From Lineus longissimus (taxonomy: Eukaryota > Nemertea > Pilidiophora > Heteronemertea > Lineidae): a DNA stretch of 64,000 nucleotides. Shown one piece after another: positions 1 through 10,332 of the stretch. Position numbers and translations under genes: made by a program. The notes beneath the pieces were generated by a model. It had not been told where the DNA came from. It did no database searches and was given only the letters and a program-made list of their open reading frames with translations. Location: positions 4,220,501 through 4,284,500 of the forward strand of contig NC_088313.1 of assembly GCF_910592395.1 (NCBI RefSeq), written 5' to 3'. Position 1 is the first letter of the stretch. Every line of letters begins with the position of its first letter.

Positions 1-502
1 CTCATGACACGACAACTCTGACAGATATTGACAGCCAGCTTTCTGGTTTGATGGGGACTTTACTACAGGAAACAATGTGTCAGCCGAGTATATTCTGTAC
101 GAGACTTACTTTATCACGCAATGTTTTCGGAAGTTGATATCTTCGATAAAGGAAGACGCTCCGATATGTAACTGAATTTGGAATATGACGTCGAGGGAAC
201 GCTCATTGCATTCGCCTATGACACCTGCTGTAGAGGGTTAATAGTTCAAGCCTTTAAGCTATGTAAGTGATTTGCGAATGGGAGACATAATTACGAATGA
301 TTGTTTTCACAGAACTTCGAAATCTGATACCGTTATCACAAGTTTATCTATAATCATGTATGACTGTCATCAGGTTTATCGCAAAAATCAACTGCCTCAG
401 GAACTTAATGAAATTGTTCATATTCATGATGCAAGCTCTTGCTGGTTGTGAGGGTTATATTATTTCATCGCCCATTGGTGTCGCAGTTAGCAACGTTTTC
501 GA
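1..502. other. 5' leader of receptor R1 (unit truncated by window edge)
   Basis: The window starts inside a spacer, so the TATA region of this unit is outside it. The sequence matches the leader of R16 (about 51490-51981) almost base for base. A GTAAGT donor-like site at 263 and a TTTTCACAG acceptor-like site ending at 312 bracket exactly 50 bases. The next ATG after that acceptor is at 360 and opens an upstream reading frame that runs past the receptor start in another frame. Confidence 0.7.
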
Positions 503-620
503 ATGTTTTCGACGGCCGAGTTACCGGTGGCTAGCAGTAAAATCCAGGCGGTCTCGCAGGCGCTCTGGTACATTGTGCCACCCTTCCTGTGTTCTGTTGG
601 AAGTAGCCTCAATATTTTGA
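360..620 (+). CDS. conserved upstream ORF overlapping the receptor start (86 aa)
   Basis: This frame begins MTVIRFIAK and overlaps the R1 receptor ATG at 503 in a different frame. Equivalent 86-codon frames lie at 3612-3872, 13440-13700, 30449-30709 and 51839-52099. In R4, R6, R9, R15 and R18 one extra A before the receptor ATG (CGAAATG instead of CGAATG) puts the same upstream frame in phase, giving a receptor with about 48 extra N-terminal residues. The first half is hydrophobic around LTKLFIFMMQAL and could act as a signal segment when fused. Its downstream half is a shadow of the receptor gene. I see it as leader sequence with possible translational control, not as an independent gene. 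Confidence 0.3.
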   Translation: MTVIRFIAKINCLRNLMKLFIFMMQALAGCEGYIISSPIGVAVSNVFECFRRPSYRWLAVKSRRSRRRSGTLCHPSCVLLEVASIF

Positions 621-1483
621 GAATAACTGTGTTGCTTGCCCGTAGAGTTGGGAAGGCTTCAACGCGGATTCTACTAATCAGCCTTGCACTTGTGGATACT
701 GCTGTACTCCTTGGAGTGTTGTTGCCAATGTGGTTTGAAAAGGGCCTAGGAATGAGTCCCATTACCTTAATCCCAGCAATATGTCCCATTCACATATTTA
801 CAGCATACTTCTTTCTTCATTGTGCGAGCTGGAATGTCTTGCTAATAACGGCCGAGAGGTGGATATCCGTCATATACCCATTTAAAGCAAAAATAATTTG
901 CACAGCTAAGAACACGTCTTTAGTCATTGGAACAGTCTTCCTGTTTCTGTTTGCCTTGAACACACATCTTCTTGTCTTCTGGAAACAGAAAGACACAAGA
1001 GACATATGCGTAATAGCCACCGAAGCCTATGATGACTTTTTTCATTTTATTTGGCATGCTATTGACCTTCCTTTTAATAATGGCATTCCCTTCCTTGGGA
1101 TAGTAGCTTGTAATGTTTCGATTTTGATTGCAGTAATTCGCGGGTACAATCAACGGAGGGAACTTCAAAACCCAGGCCATTGTGTGTCAGATCAGTCAGC
1201 TCGTATGACCAGTATGACCTACATGTTGACAACTGTCAGTGTGACCTTCATCGTATTAACTCAACCCATTTCAGTATTTTATGTTGTTTCTTCCTTCACA
1301 AATCTGTTGCCAGCGAATGATTTAACTTGGCTCATTCACGATATTCTCACGTTTTTGTCCTACAGTAATAATGGTATCAATTTCCTCCTTTACTGCTTAA
1401 GTGGTAGCCAGTTCAGACGGGAGGTTTGTTTAATGTTTCGATGCAGGAATCTCCGACTGGCGCGCCCTATCAATTCAAAGTGA
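503..1483 (+). CDS. class A GPCR, FMRFamide/peptide-receptor-like, clade I (R1), intact
   Basis: Intronless 326-residue seven-transmembrane receptor, expected in the plasma membrane and signalling through G proteins. Visible landmarks: N37 in GSSLN (1.50), D65 in LALVD (2.50), C94 at the top of TM3 pairing with C169 in loop 2, E118-R119-W120 replacing DRY, P196 in TM5, P255 in TM6, and N303-F304-L-L-Y307 replacing NPxxY, followed by CLSG and FRRE that start helix 8. TM spans are roughly 21-45, 55-78, 95-118, 136-160, 186-213, 236-263 and 276-308. The N-terminus is short with no N-glycosylation motif. The ATG at 503 is chosen because all paralogs share MFST there. R1-specific residues are R40 in TM1 and Q254 before P255. 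The peptide-receptor assignment rests on the TM7 style; ligand and coupling are unknown, and a chemosensory role is equally possible. Confidence 0.85.
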   Translation: MFSTAELPVASSKIQAVSQALWYIVPPFLCSVGSSLNILRITVLLARRVGKASTRILLISLALVDTAVLLGVLLPMWFEKGLGMSPITLIPAICPIHIFTAYFFLHCASWNVLLITAERWISVIYPFKAKIICTAKNTSLVIGTVFLFLFALNTHLLVFWKQKDTRDICVIATEAYDDFFHFIWHAIDLPFNNGIPFLGIVACNVSILIAVIRGYNQRRELQNPGHCVSDQSARMTSMTYMLTTVSVTFIVLTQPISVFYVVSSFTNLLPANDLTWLIHDILTFLSYSNNGINFLLYCLSGSQFRREVCLMFRCRNLRLARPINSK

Positions 1484-3754
1484 GATATTTTCGTTTTTAC
1501 ACAATTTGTTTTGTCAGAAATGCTTGTCTCATCTACAGTATTATGTATTTTACTTTGCTTTGATCTCCTACGGCGTTTATAGCATGTACTATTTGAGTGG
1601 TAGCCGATCGAACAGGATGTCGGGTTGTGGTATCTTGTACTAAAGTTTATGACTTGTTTTCCTTTGCAAACTTAGCACATTAAGCACAGCGATACGGGGC
1701 AAGTCCGGATTCCTGATATTGTGAGGCTTATATCATTGAAACCAAACATACATCCTTACTGAAGGACCAATGGCATGATCAAGGGCCTTATAACCAAGCT
1801 TTCCGCTGCCAAGTCATCTTCTATGCACTCTTTACAGTAGAAGTTTCCGTCATCTAATTATACACAAAATTGGAATCAAAGAAATGACTGGGTGTAATAT
1901 TGCTCGGGTGCACTCTGTCGGTTTGCCGGAAAGGTTTCCCGCGCCAGAGGTTGTGCGTGCTAAAAATTTACGAATGTCGCGGGTTTCTTCATAAGAGTTG
2001 AAACAAAACTGAAAAAACGTTAAACACTACAAGAAAAAAAGTTAACTAATGAACCAGGCGTTGAACACATTCAGTTAGGGACTATGTCTCAATTTCTTCT
2101 AGCCAGCAGTTGACATGATGTTATGAGAGATTTCCCTTGCCGACAGCGTCGGACGCTCTTCGCCAATTGCAGCTGACTCAAAGGAAAGGAACAATTATTG
2201 TCTTCAGCCGGGCGCAGCAGACACAGAAGATCTTCTGGAAATAAGCGATTGTTATCGCTGAAATAAAACCAGTTTGAAAAGAATTAGTTCTTTCCGGCAG
2301 CAGCAGCAAACACGCAACCGTTTTTGAACCGATGTAGATGTAGAAATTGTCCCCCTGGAAGATGTGTCCGGTCCGAATTTGCGTTTTGACGAATTATGGT
2401 CTAAAGCATTCAACCCTCAATTTCTCATTGAGTAAGGCGCGTACATTGTAATCAGAGTCTTTTTTCCCCCCGAATTTTCTATCCTAGGGCATTTCAAACT
2501 ACACCGGCAACAGAAATCACCCTGACAAACGACTGTTCGCCATATCTGCTACAAGGTACATAATTAGGGTACTTAATTAATACATATACATCCTTTGAAG
2601 ACGACCAGTTGATCAACTAAGTCCTTAGTGATTTAATTCCCAGTTCATCAACTTAGACAGTGATGAAGTCTTCTGAAAAGGAGGAGTATGCTTTTACAAA
2701 AGTTCAGGCGACGCTCTAGCTGTCTACATGTAGATTGGTTTCCACAATCCGGTAATGATAAATGATATTTGCCAATCTGCAAGCATGCCTTCTCCCGGCC
2801 GTTGGTTAGTGCTCTCAGTCTTACAGTGTCCTGCTCTAAGTGTACATGTACCTAGTTGATGAATTCTTTCCACGTTGGCGCCCATCCTAAAGCTGACTTT
2901 CATATTATGGTTAAAGCAATTAGAATCGTCAGTATTAGGATGATAATAACGATGATGGAACAACGACATCTACATGCAATTTCAATATTTATAAGACGTT
3001 GACCTCTAATGGTGATTTTGATGAAAGGTTTAACCATTTCTGGTAGTTAGCGAGATGACCTCGGAAACAGGGATGACATTTTCTAAGAAATTATACCTCG
3101 ATCAGACACGTCAGAGCTCAGCCGCCTCCAGGGTGAGAAAAGTTAACGCAAGTTAGTGAGCCTTCAACTTCATCTTGGTTATATATAGTTGATGAAAATA
3201 CATTCAATTACAAATGGGAATTTTTTGTAATTAGCCAGACCTCCCCTCGTGACACGACAACTCTGATTGAGATTGACAGACCGCTTTCTGGCTTGATGGG
3301 GACTTCTGCAGGAAACAATGTGACAGTATATGTTCTGTAAGAGAATACTAAAAGACCTACTTCATCACGTAATGTTCTTGGAAGTTGTTGTATTTGAACA
3401 GAGGAAGACGCTCCGAGATATAACAGAATTTGGAAAATGAAGTCGAGGGAACGCTCATTGTACTCGCCTATGACACCTGTTGTAGAGGGTTGATAGTTCG
3501 AGCCTTTAAGCTGTGTAAGTGAATTGCGAATGGGACACATAACTACTGATGATTGTTTTCACAGAACTTCGAAATCTGATACCGTTATCACAAGTTTATC
3601 TATAATCATATATGACTGTCATCAGGTTTATCGCAAAAATCAACTGCCTCAGGAACTTAACGAAATTGTTCATATTCATGATGCAAGCTCTTTCTGGTTA
3701 TGAGGGTTGTATTAATTCATCGCCCATTGGTGTCGCAGTTAGCAACGTTTTCGA
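1484..3754. other. spacer R1-R2: 3' flank, TATA module and leader
   Basis: About 2.27 kb without a supportable gene. The first 1.2 kb is the clade I 3' flank, shared with the units after R4, R6, R9, R13, R14 and R15. Then comes a module around 2700-3100 that holds a recurring 81-codon minus-strand frame, judged non-coding. A TATATATAG box follows at 3180, then the R2 leader with the 50-base GT-AG segment at 3515-3564. A TACTGAT branch-point-like string sits about 14 bases before that acceptor. Confidence 0.6.
3180..3188 (+). promoter_or_regulatory. TATA-like box upstream of R2
   Basis: TATATATAG lies 575 bp before the R2 ATG and is followed by the conserved GTTGATGAAAA. The same box sits 566-578 bp before eight other receptors. 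Core promoter function is inferred from the string and the constant spacing only. Confidence 0.4.
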
Positions 3755-4735
3755 ATGTTTTCGACGGCCGAGTTACCAGTGGCTAGAAGCAAATTCCAGG
3801 CGGTATCGCAGGCGCTCTGGTACATTGTGCCACCCTTCCTGTGTTCTGTTGGAAGTAGCCTCAATATTTTGACAATAACTGTGTTGCTTGCCCGCCGAGT
3901 TGGGAAGGCTTCAACGCGGATTCTACTAATCAGCCTTGCACTTGTGGATACTGCTGTACTCCTTGGAGTGTTGTTGCCATTGTGGTTTGAAAACAGCCTG
4001 GGAATGAGAAGCATTACCTCAATCCCAGCATTATGTCCCATTCACATATTTACAGCATACTTCTTTCTTCATTGTGCGAGCTGGAATATCTTGCTAATAA
4101 CGGTCGAGAGGTGGATATCCGTCATATACCCATTTAAAGCAAATATAATTTGCACAGCTAAGAACACGTCTATAGTCATTGGAACAGTATTTCTGTTTCT
4201 GTTCGCCTTGAACACACATCTTCTTGTCTTCTGGAAACAGAAAGAAACAAGAGAAGGTTGCGTTAAAGCCACAGAGGCCTATAATGACTTTTTTTCCTCC
4301 ATATGGCATATTATTGACCTACTTTTTATCAGTGGCATCCCCTTCCTTCTGATTGTAGGTTGTAATGTTTCGATTTTGATTGCAGTAATTGGTGGTTACA
4401 ATCAACGGAAGCAACTTCAAAAATCAGGCCATGTTCCGTCAGGTCAGTTGGCTGGTATGACCAGCATGACCTATATGTTGACAACTATCAGTGTGACCTT
4501 CATCGTATCAACACTACCCATTTCAGTATTCTTTATCGTTTTTTCCTACACAAATGCATCGTTACATAAAGATTTAACTTGGCTCATTTACGATATTCTC
4601 ACGTTTTTGTCCTACAGTAATAATGGTATCAATTTCCTCCTTTACTGCATAAGTGGTCGCCAGTTCAGACGGGAGGTTTGTTTAATGTTTCACTGCAGGA
4701 ATCTCGGAGTAGCGCGCCCTATAAATCTGAAGTAA
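3755..4735 (+). CDS. class A GPCR, clade I, R2/R10/R17 subtype (R2), intact
   Basis: 326 residues with the same start, length and motif set as R1, including ERW after TM3 and NFLLY in TM7. Subtype differences are clear. Loop 1 reads LWFENSLGMRSITS. The second intracellular loop has KANIICTAKNTSIVIG. Loop 2 carries REGCVKATEAYNDFFSS. The third intracellular loop reads RKQLQKSGHVPSGQLAG, and loop 3 has an N-glycosylation motif at N267 (NAS). The tail ends GVARPINLK. Its two close relatives are R10, 26,837 bp downstream with the neighbouring pseudogene R3/R11 at the same spacing, and R17. The ATG keeps the upstream frame out of phase (CGAATG). Confidence 0.85.
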   Translation: MFSTAELPVARSKFQAVSQALWYIVPPFLCSVGSSLNILTITVLLARRVGKASTRILLISLALVDTAVLLGVLLPLWFENSLGMRSITSIPALCPIHIFTAYFFLHCASWNILLITVERWISVIYPFKANIICTAKNTSIVIGTVFLFLFALNTHLLVFWKQKETREGCVKATEAYNDFFSSIWHIIDLLFISGIPFLLIVGCNVSILIAVIGGYNQRKQLQKSGHVPSGQLAGMTSMTYMLTTISVTFIVSTLPISVFFIVFSYTNASLHKDLTWLIYDILTFLSYSNNGINFLLYCISGRQFRREVCLMFHCRNLGVARPINLK

Positions 4736-5125
4736 GATTCTTCTTCTACTTACTGATTTTTGAGATGCACCCTATAGACAGTCAGCCGGTTTTGGTATTA
4801 GCAAAGTCGACTGTCTTTCCGCTGCCAAGACATCTTCCATTTACTCTTTACAGTGGAAGTTTCTGTCATCTACACAAAAATGGAATCAAAGTAATATCGC
4901 TCGGGTGCAGTCTGTCGGGTTGCCGGAAAGGTTTCCCGCGCCAGAGGTTGTGCGTGCTAAAAATTAACGAATGTCGCGGGTTTCTACATAAGAATTGAAA
5001 CAAAACTGAAAAAACGTTAAATGGCGCGCCCTAAAAATCTGAAGTAAGATTCTATTAATCTACTTCCAGATTTTTGAGATGCACGCTAGACCGTTAGCCG
5101 GTTTTGGTATTAGCAAAGTCGACTT
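4717..5125 (+). repeat. local duplication of the receptor 3' end within the R2 3' flank
   Basis: The GCGCGCCCTATAAATCTGAAG end of the R2 coding region and the next roughly 100 bases recur about 305 bp downstream (from 5023) as GCGCGCCCTAAAAATCTGAAG, followed by the same stretch through the TTAGCAAAGTCGAC motif. About 130 bp of clade I 3'-flank sequence lies between the copies. The same structure follows R10 (31549/31870) and R17 (60756/61077). It looks like the scar of an unequal exchange that was later copied with these units. Confidence 0.7.
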
Positions 5126-7336
5126 TCCAGGCGAGTTCCACCACGACAGAGCCCCAGCTTTGTGGTCAGAGTGGTGTCCTTTGGCCAGTGTTCCTCTCTA
5201 TTCTTCATCCGGGAGCGGGTCTGAAGGCAAGAGTTGGAAATCTGGTCTCCAATTCCACATTTACATCGAGCAGATTCTCATAAGCTGTTTTCTGAGTCGG
5301 CAGTGCCCTGTATGTGCTTGGACAGTGGATCGTCACCTGTAGTGCTTCTTGTTTGGCTTGATAATGTTGACTGTCTAGAGGTTAAACAAATGTAATAAAC
5401 TGATTTTTTCTCTATAATTTTGTCACCTTAAGATATGCTCATAGAATTAATTATTTCAATCTTCTTTCCTTTATTGTCGATAATGACATCGATTTCCTCA
5501 TTAATATGTACACATTGTACTACTGTTAGTTCGCGGTTATTGTCAAAATGTTTTACGTCATAAAGGGACCAATGGCAATGACAAGGGCATTATTCACCCT
5601 CAGTTTGAGCTCACCCAAAAAACTAGTTCTTCAATCTCGAGTGATTACCATGGATAAAGATGGTCCTACTCTATCCCTATTGCTACTTGTTCAAATGTAA
5701 ATGTCCGATGTTTTTTTGTGAAGGGGTAGCTCTGACGATTATTTGAGGAAAATACTAATTTCTTCTGTGTACTTACGCGGTGAGCAGGCCCCGCATACTA
5801 TTTATAGCTCAACAGGATGGTGACATCGACTGGTTTCTGTGAGATTGCACATGTTCTCATGTGCTGCATCAGTCTGTGCATGAATGTATGTCTAGACGAC
5901 GTTGAAACTTGGACAGATGTATTCTACAAGTGACAAGCTATTCTGAAATGTATAGGTTTGTGTGAGAGTAAGGTACTACCAAGTCTACAGCCCTTGCAAC
6001 AGGGGTATGCATGGATTAACGTCGCGTCATTTTTGGAAGCAGGTAGGCCTGGCCTCCTCACCGGCTAGTGAGACCATACGCCAACATATACGTCCAAGCT
6101 GTGGGGCGAGGTTTGGCCTATATCTGCTAATTCCTTATCGTTCAATTCAAGCCGAAACATCCCTGGGGTTTTGGATCAAATTTAGGAGTAGAATTCTTCT
6201 GGTTATCACAGGGCGGTTCTTTCAGCTGAAAATGAATATTTTTGAACGAATCTATGACCAGACACACTTTGCATCACACCGGGAACACTTTCTTGCCAAT
6301 TTTTAACCGTTTGCATGACCTGTCTGGTATCAAAGATGGCGCCACCTATTGGTTCCCTATCACATTGAATCTGTAGAAAGTCGCTGGGTCCTTCGCACCA
6401 CATCTGCCGGGTGGGGCTGGCAAAAGTTTCCTGTAGTTTAATTTCAGGTCAGACTTGAGCAATGAAAGACTACATCCGTACTGCAACACACTATATGTTT
6501 TCAAAATTGGTCCAAAGTCGGCCCGATGTGTGCAAAAATCGACTATTCATATATTGGTGGAATAATAATTTTTCATAAGGCAACCGCTATGTGATAGCCA
6601 GGGTAACATTATTTTGAAATTATATCAGAAAACATTTCTCGGAGCTGTGTGGTATCAAAGGCGGCGGTACCGATTATGGTGCATCGAATAAAATCAATCG
6701 AAGGCGCTGTAAACGTCTCCCCTCGTTCTCTGCAGTTGAAAAGAAAATGTATAGGTTGTAGCTCTTTTGGCCAAAGATTTTATCTCGGAAGGAATCCAGA
6801 AAGCGTTGAGGTGAGAATCTTCACCGTGACGTCGCTGTGAAAACCTCACCTCCATGACTGTAGACCCGTTTAATACGCGTGACCAAACCGATCTAGATCG
6901 ATCCGGATCGGTCTCCTGTCTAAACAACGGGCGCCAATGTGATCTGGAAGTCTAAAGGACGTACTTTATCAGGCAATGTTCTCGGAAGTTGTTATCTTCC
7001 AATAAAGGAAGACGCTCCGAGATGTAACTGAATTGGGTCATGATGTCTAGGGAAACGCTTATTGGATTCCCCATATATACCGGTTGTGGAGGGTTAATGG
7101 TTCAAGCTCTTACGCTATGTCAGTTATTTGCGAATGGGACACATAATTAGGAATAATTGTTTTCACAGAACTGCAAAATCTACCACCACTATCACCATTA
7201 TAATTATATGATTGTCAACCGCCTTGGAAACTAACAACGGCTAACTTCATATTTAGTAATGTTGGCAAGCTCTTGCTGTTTATGACGGATATAATATTTC
7301 ATCGCCCATCGGTATCGCAGTTTCCAAAGTTTTCGA
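4736..7336. other. spacer R2-R3: mosaic 3' flank plus clade II upstream module
   Basis: About 2.6 kb with no supportable gene. After the duplicated 3' end there is an AATAAA at 5394, a possible poly(A) signal about 660 bp past the R2 stop. The region 5560-6850 is shared with the spacers after R10, R12 and R17. A GATC-rich nested palindrome lies at 6888-6911. There is no TATATATAG box in this unit. The leader segment at 7119-7168 has GTCAGT in place of the usual GTAAGT donor. Confidence 0.6.
6882..6916. repeat. nested GATC palindrome upstream of clade II receptor
   Basis: CCGATC at 6888 pairs with GATCGG ending at 6911. Between them lie the self-complementary GATCTAGATC, ATCGAT and TCCGGA. 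Copies occur at 21191, 33736 and 37864, three of them about 450 bp or more before clade II receptors R3, R11 and R12. It could be a binding site or a scar; no factor is recognised. Confidence 0.4.
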
Positions 7337-8312
7337 ATGTTTTCGGCGGCAGAGTTACCAGTGGCTGGCAGCCAAATCCGGGCGATCTCGCAAATGATCT
7401 GGTTCTGTGTACCACCCATCATTCGTTCTGTTGGAAGTGGCCTCAATATTTTGACAATAATTGTGCTGGTTACCCGACGATTTGGGAAGGCTTCAACACG
7501 AATCCTACTAATCAGCCTTGCACTAACGGACACTGCTGTTCTCCTCGGAGTGGTACTGCCAGCATGGTTCGAATGGATCCCGGCAATACCTTCCTTTTTC
7601 TCTATGCCAGCAGTGTGTCCCATTAATAAATTTACAGCATACTTCTTTCCTTACCATGCTAAATGGAATGTCATGCTTGTAACGATCGAGAGGTGGATAT
7701 CCGTTATATACCCATATACCCATAATATACACAAATAAGAACACGTCTATAGTCATTGGAACAGTATTCCTGTTTCTGTTTGCCTTTGACACACATCTTC
7801 TTGTCTTTTGGAAACAAAATGAAGCAAGAGACGATTGCGTAATCGCTACAGAGGCTTATGATGACTTTTTTCACTTCATATTTCAGGTTCTTGAACTATT
7901 TGTTAGCAATGGCATTCCTCTCTATGTGATAGTAGCTTGTAATGTCTCGATTATGATAGCAGTAATTCGGGGGTATAAACAACGGAGGCAACTTCAAAAT
8001 CCGGGGCCTATTGCGTCAGATCAGTCGGCTCGAATGAGCAGCATGACCTACATGTTGACAACTGTCAGTGTGACCTTTATCGTATTAACTCTCCCTCTTT
8101 TAATATTTTTCGTCGTTTCTACCTACACAAATCTGTTGCCGAGGTACGATTGGAATAGGCTCATTTACTATGCACTCTAGTATTTATCCTACAGCAATCA
8201 TGGTATCAATTTCCTCCTTTACTGCTTAAGTGGTAGCCAGTTCAGACGGGAGGTTTGTTTAATGTTTCGCTGCAGGAATCTCGGAGTAGCGCGCCCTATC
8301 AACCTGAAGTAA
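7337..8312 (+). pseudogene. clade II GPCR pseudogene (R3)
   Basis: 976 bp against the family's 981. The frame is open from the ATG through ISVIYPY after TM3, then breaks: sequence around 7711-7733 has a net 5-bp loss (CCCATATACCCATAAT instead of CCCATTTAAAGCAAAGATAAT), and a stop follows at 7736. Translation in the shifted frame restores TM4-TM7, but TAG at 8178 interrupts TM7 where R11 has TGG. The 5-bp lesion is shared exactly with R11, so it predates their duplication; the TAG is private to R3. Clade II marks seen are the WFCVPPII stretch in TM1, RRFGKAS, and a loop 1 of AWFEWIPAIPSFFSM. Confidence 0.85.
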
Positions 8313-10332
8313 GATTATTCTTCTACTTTCTGATTCTTGAGATGCACGCTAGACAGTCAGCCGGTTTTGTTATTTGCAAAGTCGACTGTCCAGGAGAGTT
8401 CCACCACGACAGAGCCCCAGATTTGTGGTCAGAGTGGTACCCTTTGGCCAGTATTCCTCTCTGTTCTTCATACAGGAGCGAGTCTGAAGGCACGAGTTGG
8501 AAATCTGGTCTCCAATTCCACATTTACATCGAGCAGACATCATAAGCTGTTTTCTGCGTCGGCAGTGCCCAGTATGTGCATGGACAGTGGATCGTCACCT
8601 GTACTGCTTCTTGTCTGGCTTGATAATGTTGTCTGTCTGGAGTTGTACAAATGTAACAATTGTTTTTTTCTCTATAATTTTGTCACCTTAAGATTTGCTC
8701 ATAGAATTAATTATTTCAATCTTTTTTCCTTTATATTCGATAATGGCATCGATTTCCTCATGCATATGTACACATTGTACTACTGTTAGTTCGCGGTTAT
8801 TATCAAAATGTTTTACATCATAAATGGACCAATGGCAATGACAAGGGCATTATTCACCCTCAGTTTGAGCTCATCCAAAAAACTAGTTCTTCAATCTCGA
8901 GTGATTACCATGGATACAGATGGGCCTACTCTATCCCTATTGGTACTTGTTCAAATGTAAATGTCCGACATATGTTTTTTTGTGAAGGGGTAGCTCTGAC
9001 GATTATTTGAGGAAAATACCAATTTCTTCTGCGCACTTTCGCGGTGAGAAGGCCTCGCATGCTAATTATAGCTCAACATGATGTTGACACCGACTGGTTC
9101 CTGTGAGATTGCACATTTTCTCAAGGTAAAATTTCGAGGGCAAAAAACTCAAACAAAAGCCGCAACGACAGCCTATTTTTATATAAAAGATTGAAATAGT
9201 CGTCAGTTGGCTTTCTCATGACTGTATGTCTAGACGACGTTGATACTTGGCCAGATGTATTTTACAAGTGACAAGCTATTCAGAAATGTATAGGTTTGTG
9301 TGGCAGAAAGGTACTGCCAAGTCTACAGCCCTTGTAACAGGGGTATGCATGAAATGAAGTCGCGTCATTTTTGGAAGCAGGTAGGCCTGGCCTCCTCACC
9401 GGCTAGTGAGACCATACGCCAACAAACGAGTCCAAGCTGTGGTGCGAGGTTTGGCCTCTGCTAATTCCTTATCGTTTAACTTCAAGCCACAACACCCCCG
9501 GGGTTTCGGATCAAATTTAGGAGTAGAATTCTTCTGGTTATCACAGGGAGGTTATTTCAGGTGAAAATAAATATTTTTGAACGAATCTATGACCAGACAC
9601 ACTTTGCATCGATCACACTGGGATCATTTTCTTGCCAATTTTTGACCGCTTGCATGACCTGTCTGGTATCAAAGATAGCGCCACCTATTGGTTCCCTATC
9701 ACATTGAATCCGTCGAAAGTCACTGTGTCCTTCGCCCACACAATATGTGGCAAACATTCTGATGAACTTTGAGCCTCATATGTTCACCGGCGTGGATTTG
9801 GGGATCCAATTAACCTGCTGAGCCGTGAAACGTGGTGGACGCGTGAAATTAAGACAAAATCGACCCAAAAAACATCAGCCCCCCCAACCCTGAAATTATC
9901 ATGGTGATGACCTGTCAAAAATTTAAGCCCTGGATGAGGTCTTTCTGTCCTGCAAATATTAGGTTCCAGTGAGATATTGGGAAAAAGTTATGGCAGTTGA
10001 TGTCTAAAGGAAAATGGCTTAAAATCTATTAGTGGTGTGTAGCCCTACGACACCTGTTGCAGAGGGTTAACAGTTCAAGCCTTTAAGCTATGTAAGTGAT
10101 TTGCGAATGGGACACATAATTACGAATGATTATTTTCACAGAACTTCGAAATCTGATACCGGTATCATAATTATATCCATAATTATATATGACTGTCATT
10201 AAGTTTATCGCAAAAAACAGCTGCCTCAGGAACTTAACGAAATTGTTCATATTTATGATGCAAGCTCTTTCTGGTTATGAGGGTTGTATTAATTCATCGC
10301 CCATCGGTGTCGCAGTTAGCAACGTTTTCGAA
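8313..10332. other. spacer R3-R4 with alternative upstream module
   Basis: About 2 kb, no gene supported. From 8313 to about 9600 it is the clade II 3' flank. A roughly 95-bp insert at 9125-9222 (AAGGTAAAATTTCGAGGGC onward) is absent from the R2 and R10 spacers. From about 9700 to 10040 it switches to a module with CACCGGCGTGGATTTGGGG that recurs only before R13 and R18. No TATATATAG box is present, so R4, R13 and R18 share a different upstream region. The R4 leader has the 50-base GT-AG segment at 10092-10141. Confidence 0.6.

Noticed and set aside
487-789. About 100-codon minus-strand frames opposite every receptor TM1-TM2
   Set aside because: These are antisense shadows of the receptor coding strand; their conservation follows that of the receptor.
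2724-2969. Recurring 81-codon minus-strand frame (MSLFHHRYYHPN type) in about eight spacers
   Set aside because: It repeats only because the spacer repeats. It is broken near 12690, split by the Harbinger insertion, and altered by offsetting indels at 22646 and 58762. No recognisable domain or start context supports it.
5079-5342. 87-codon + frame after R2 (and after R10, R17) ending CPVCAWTVDRHL
   Set aside because: Lies in shared 3' flank, changes frame and length between paralogs (compare 8255-8545, 13965-14414), and shows no domain despite paired cysteines.
6649-6840. 63-codon frame MVSKAAVPIMVHRIKSIEG, present in four spacers
   Set aside because: Short, shared by duplication only, no domain match; amino-acid and silent differences look equally frequent between copies.
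6962-7010. AATAAAGGAAGACGC strings as poly(A) signals
   Set aside because: They lie in receptor leaders upstream of the ATG at a fixed position, not downstream of stop codons.
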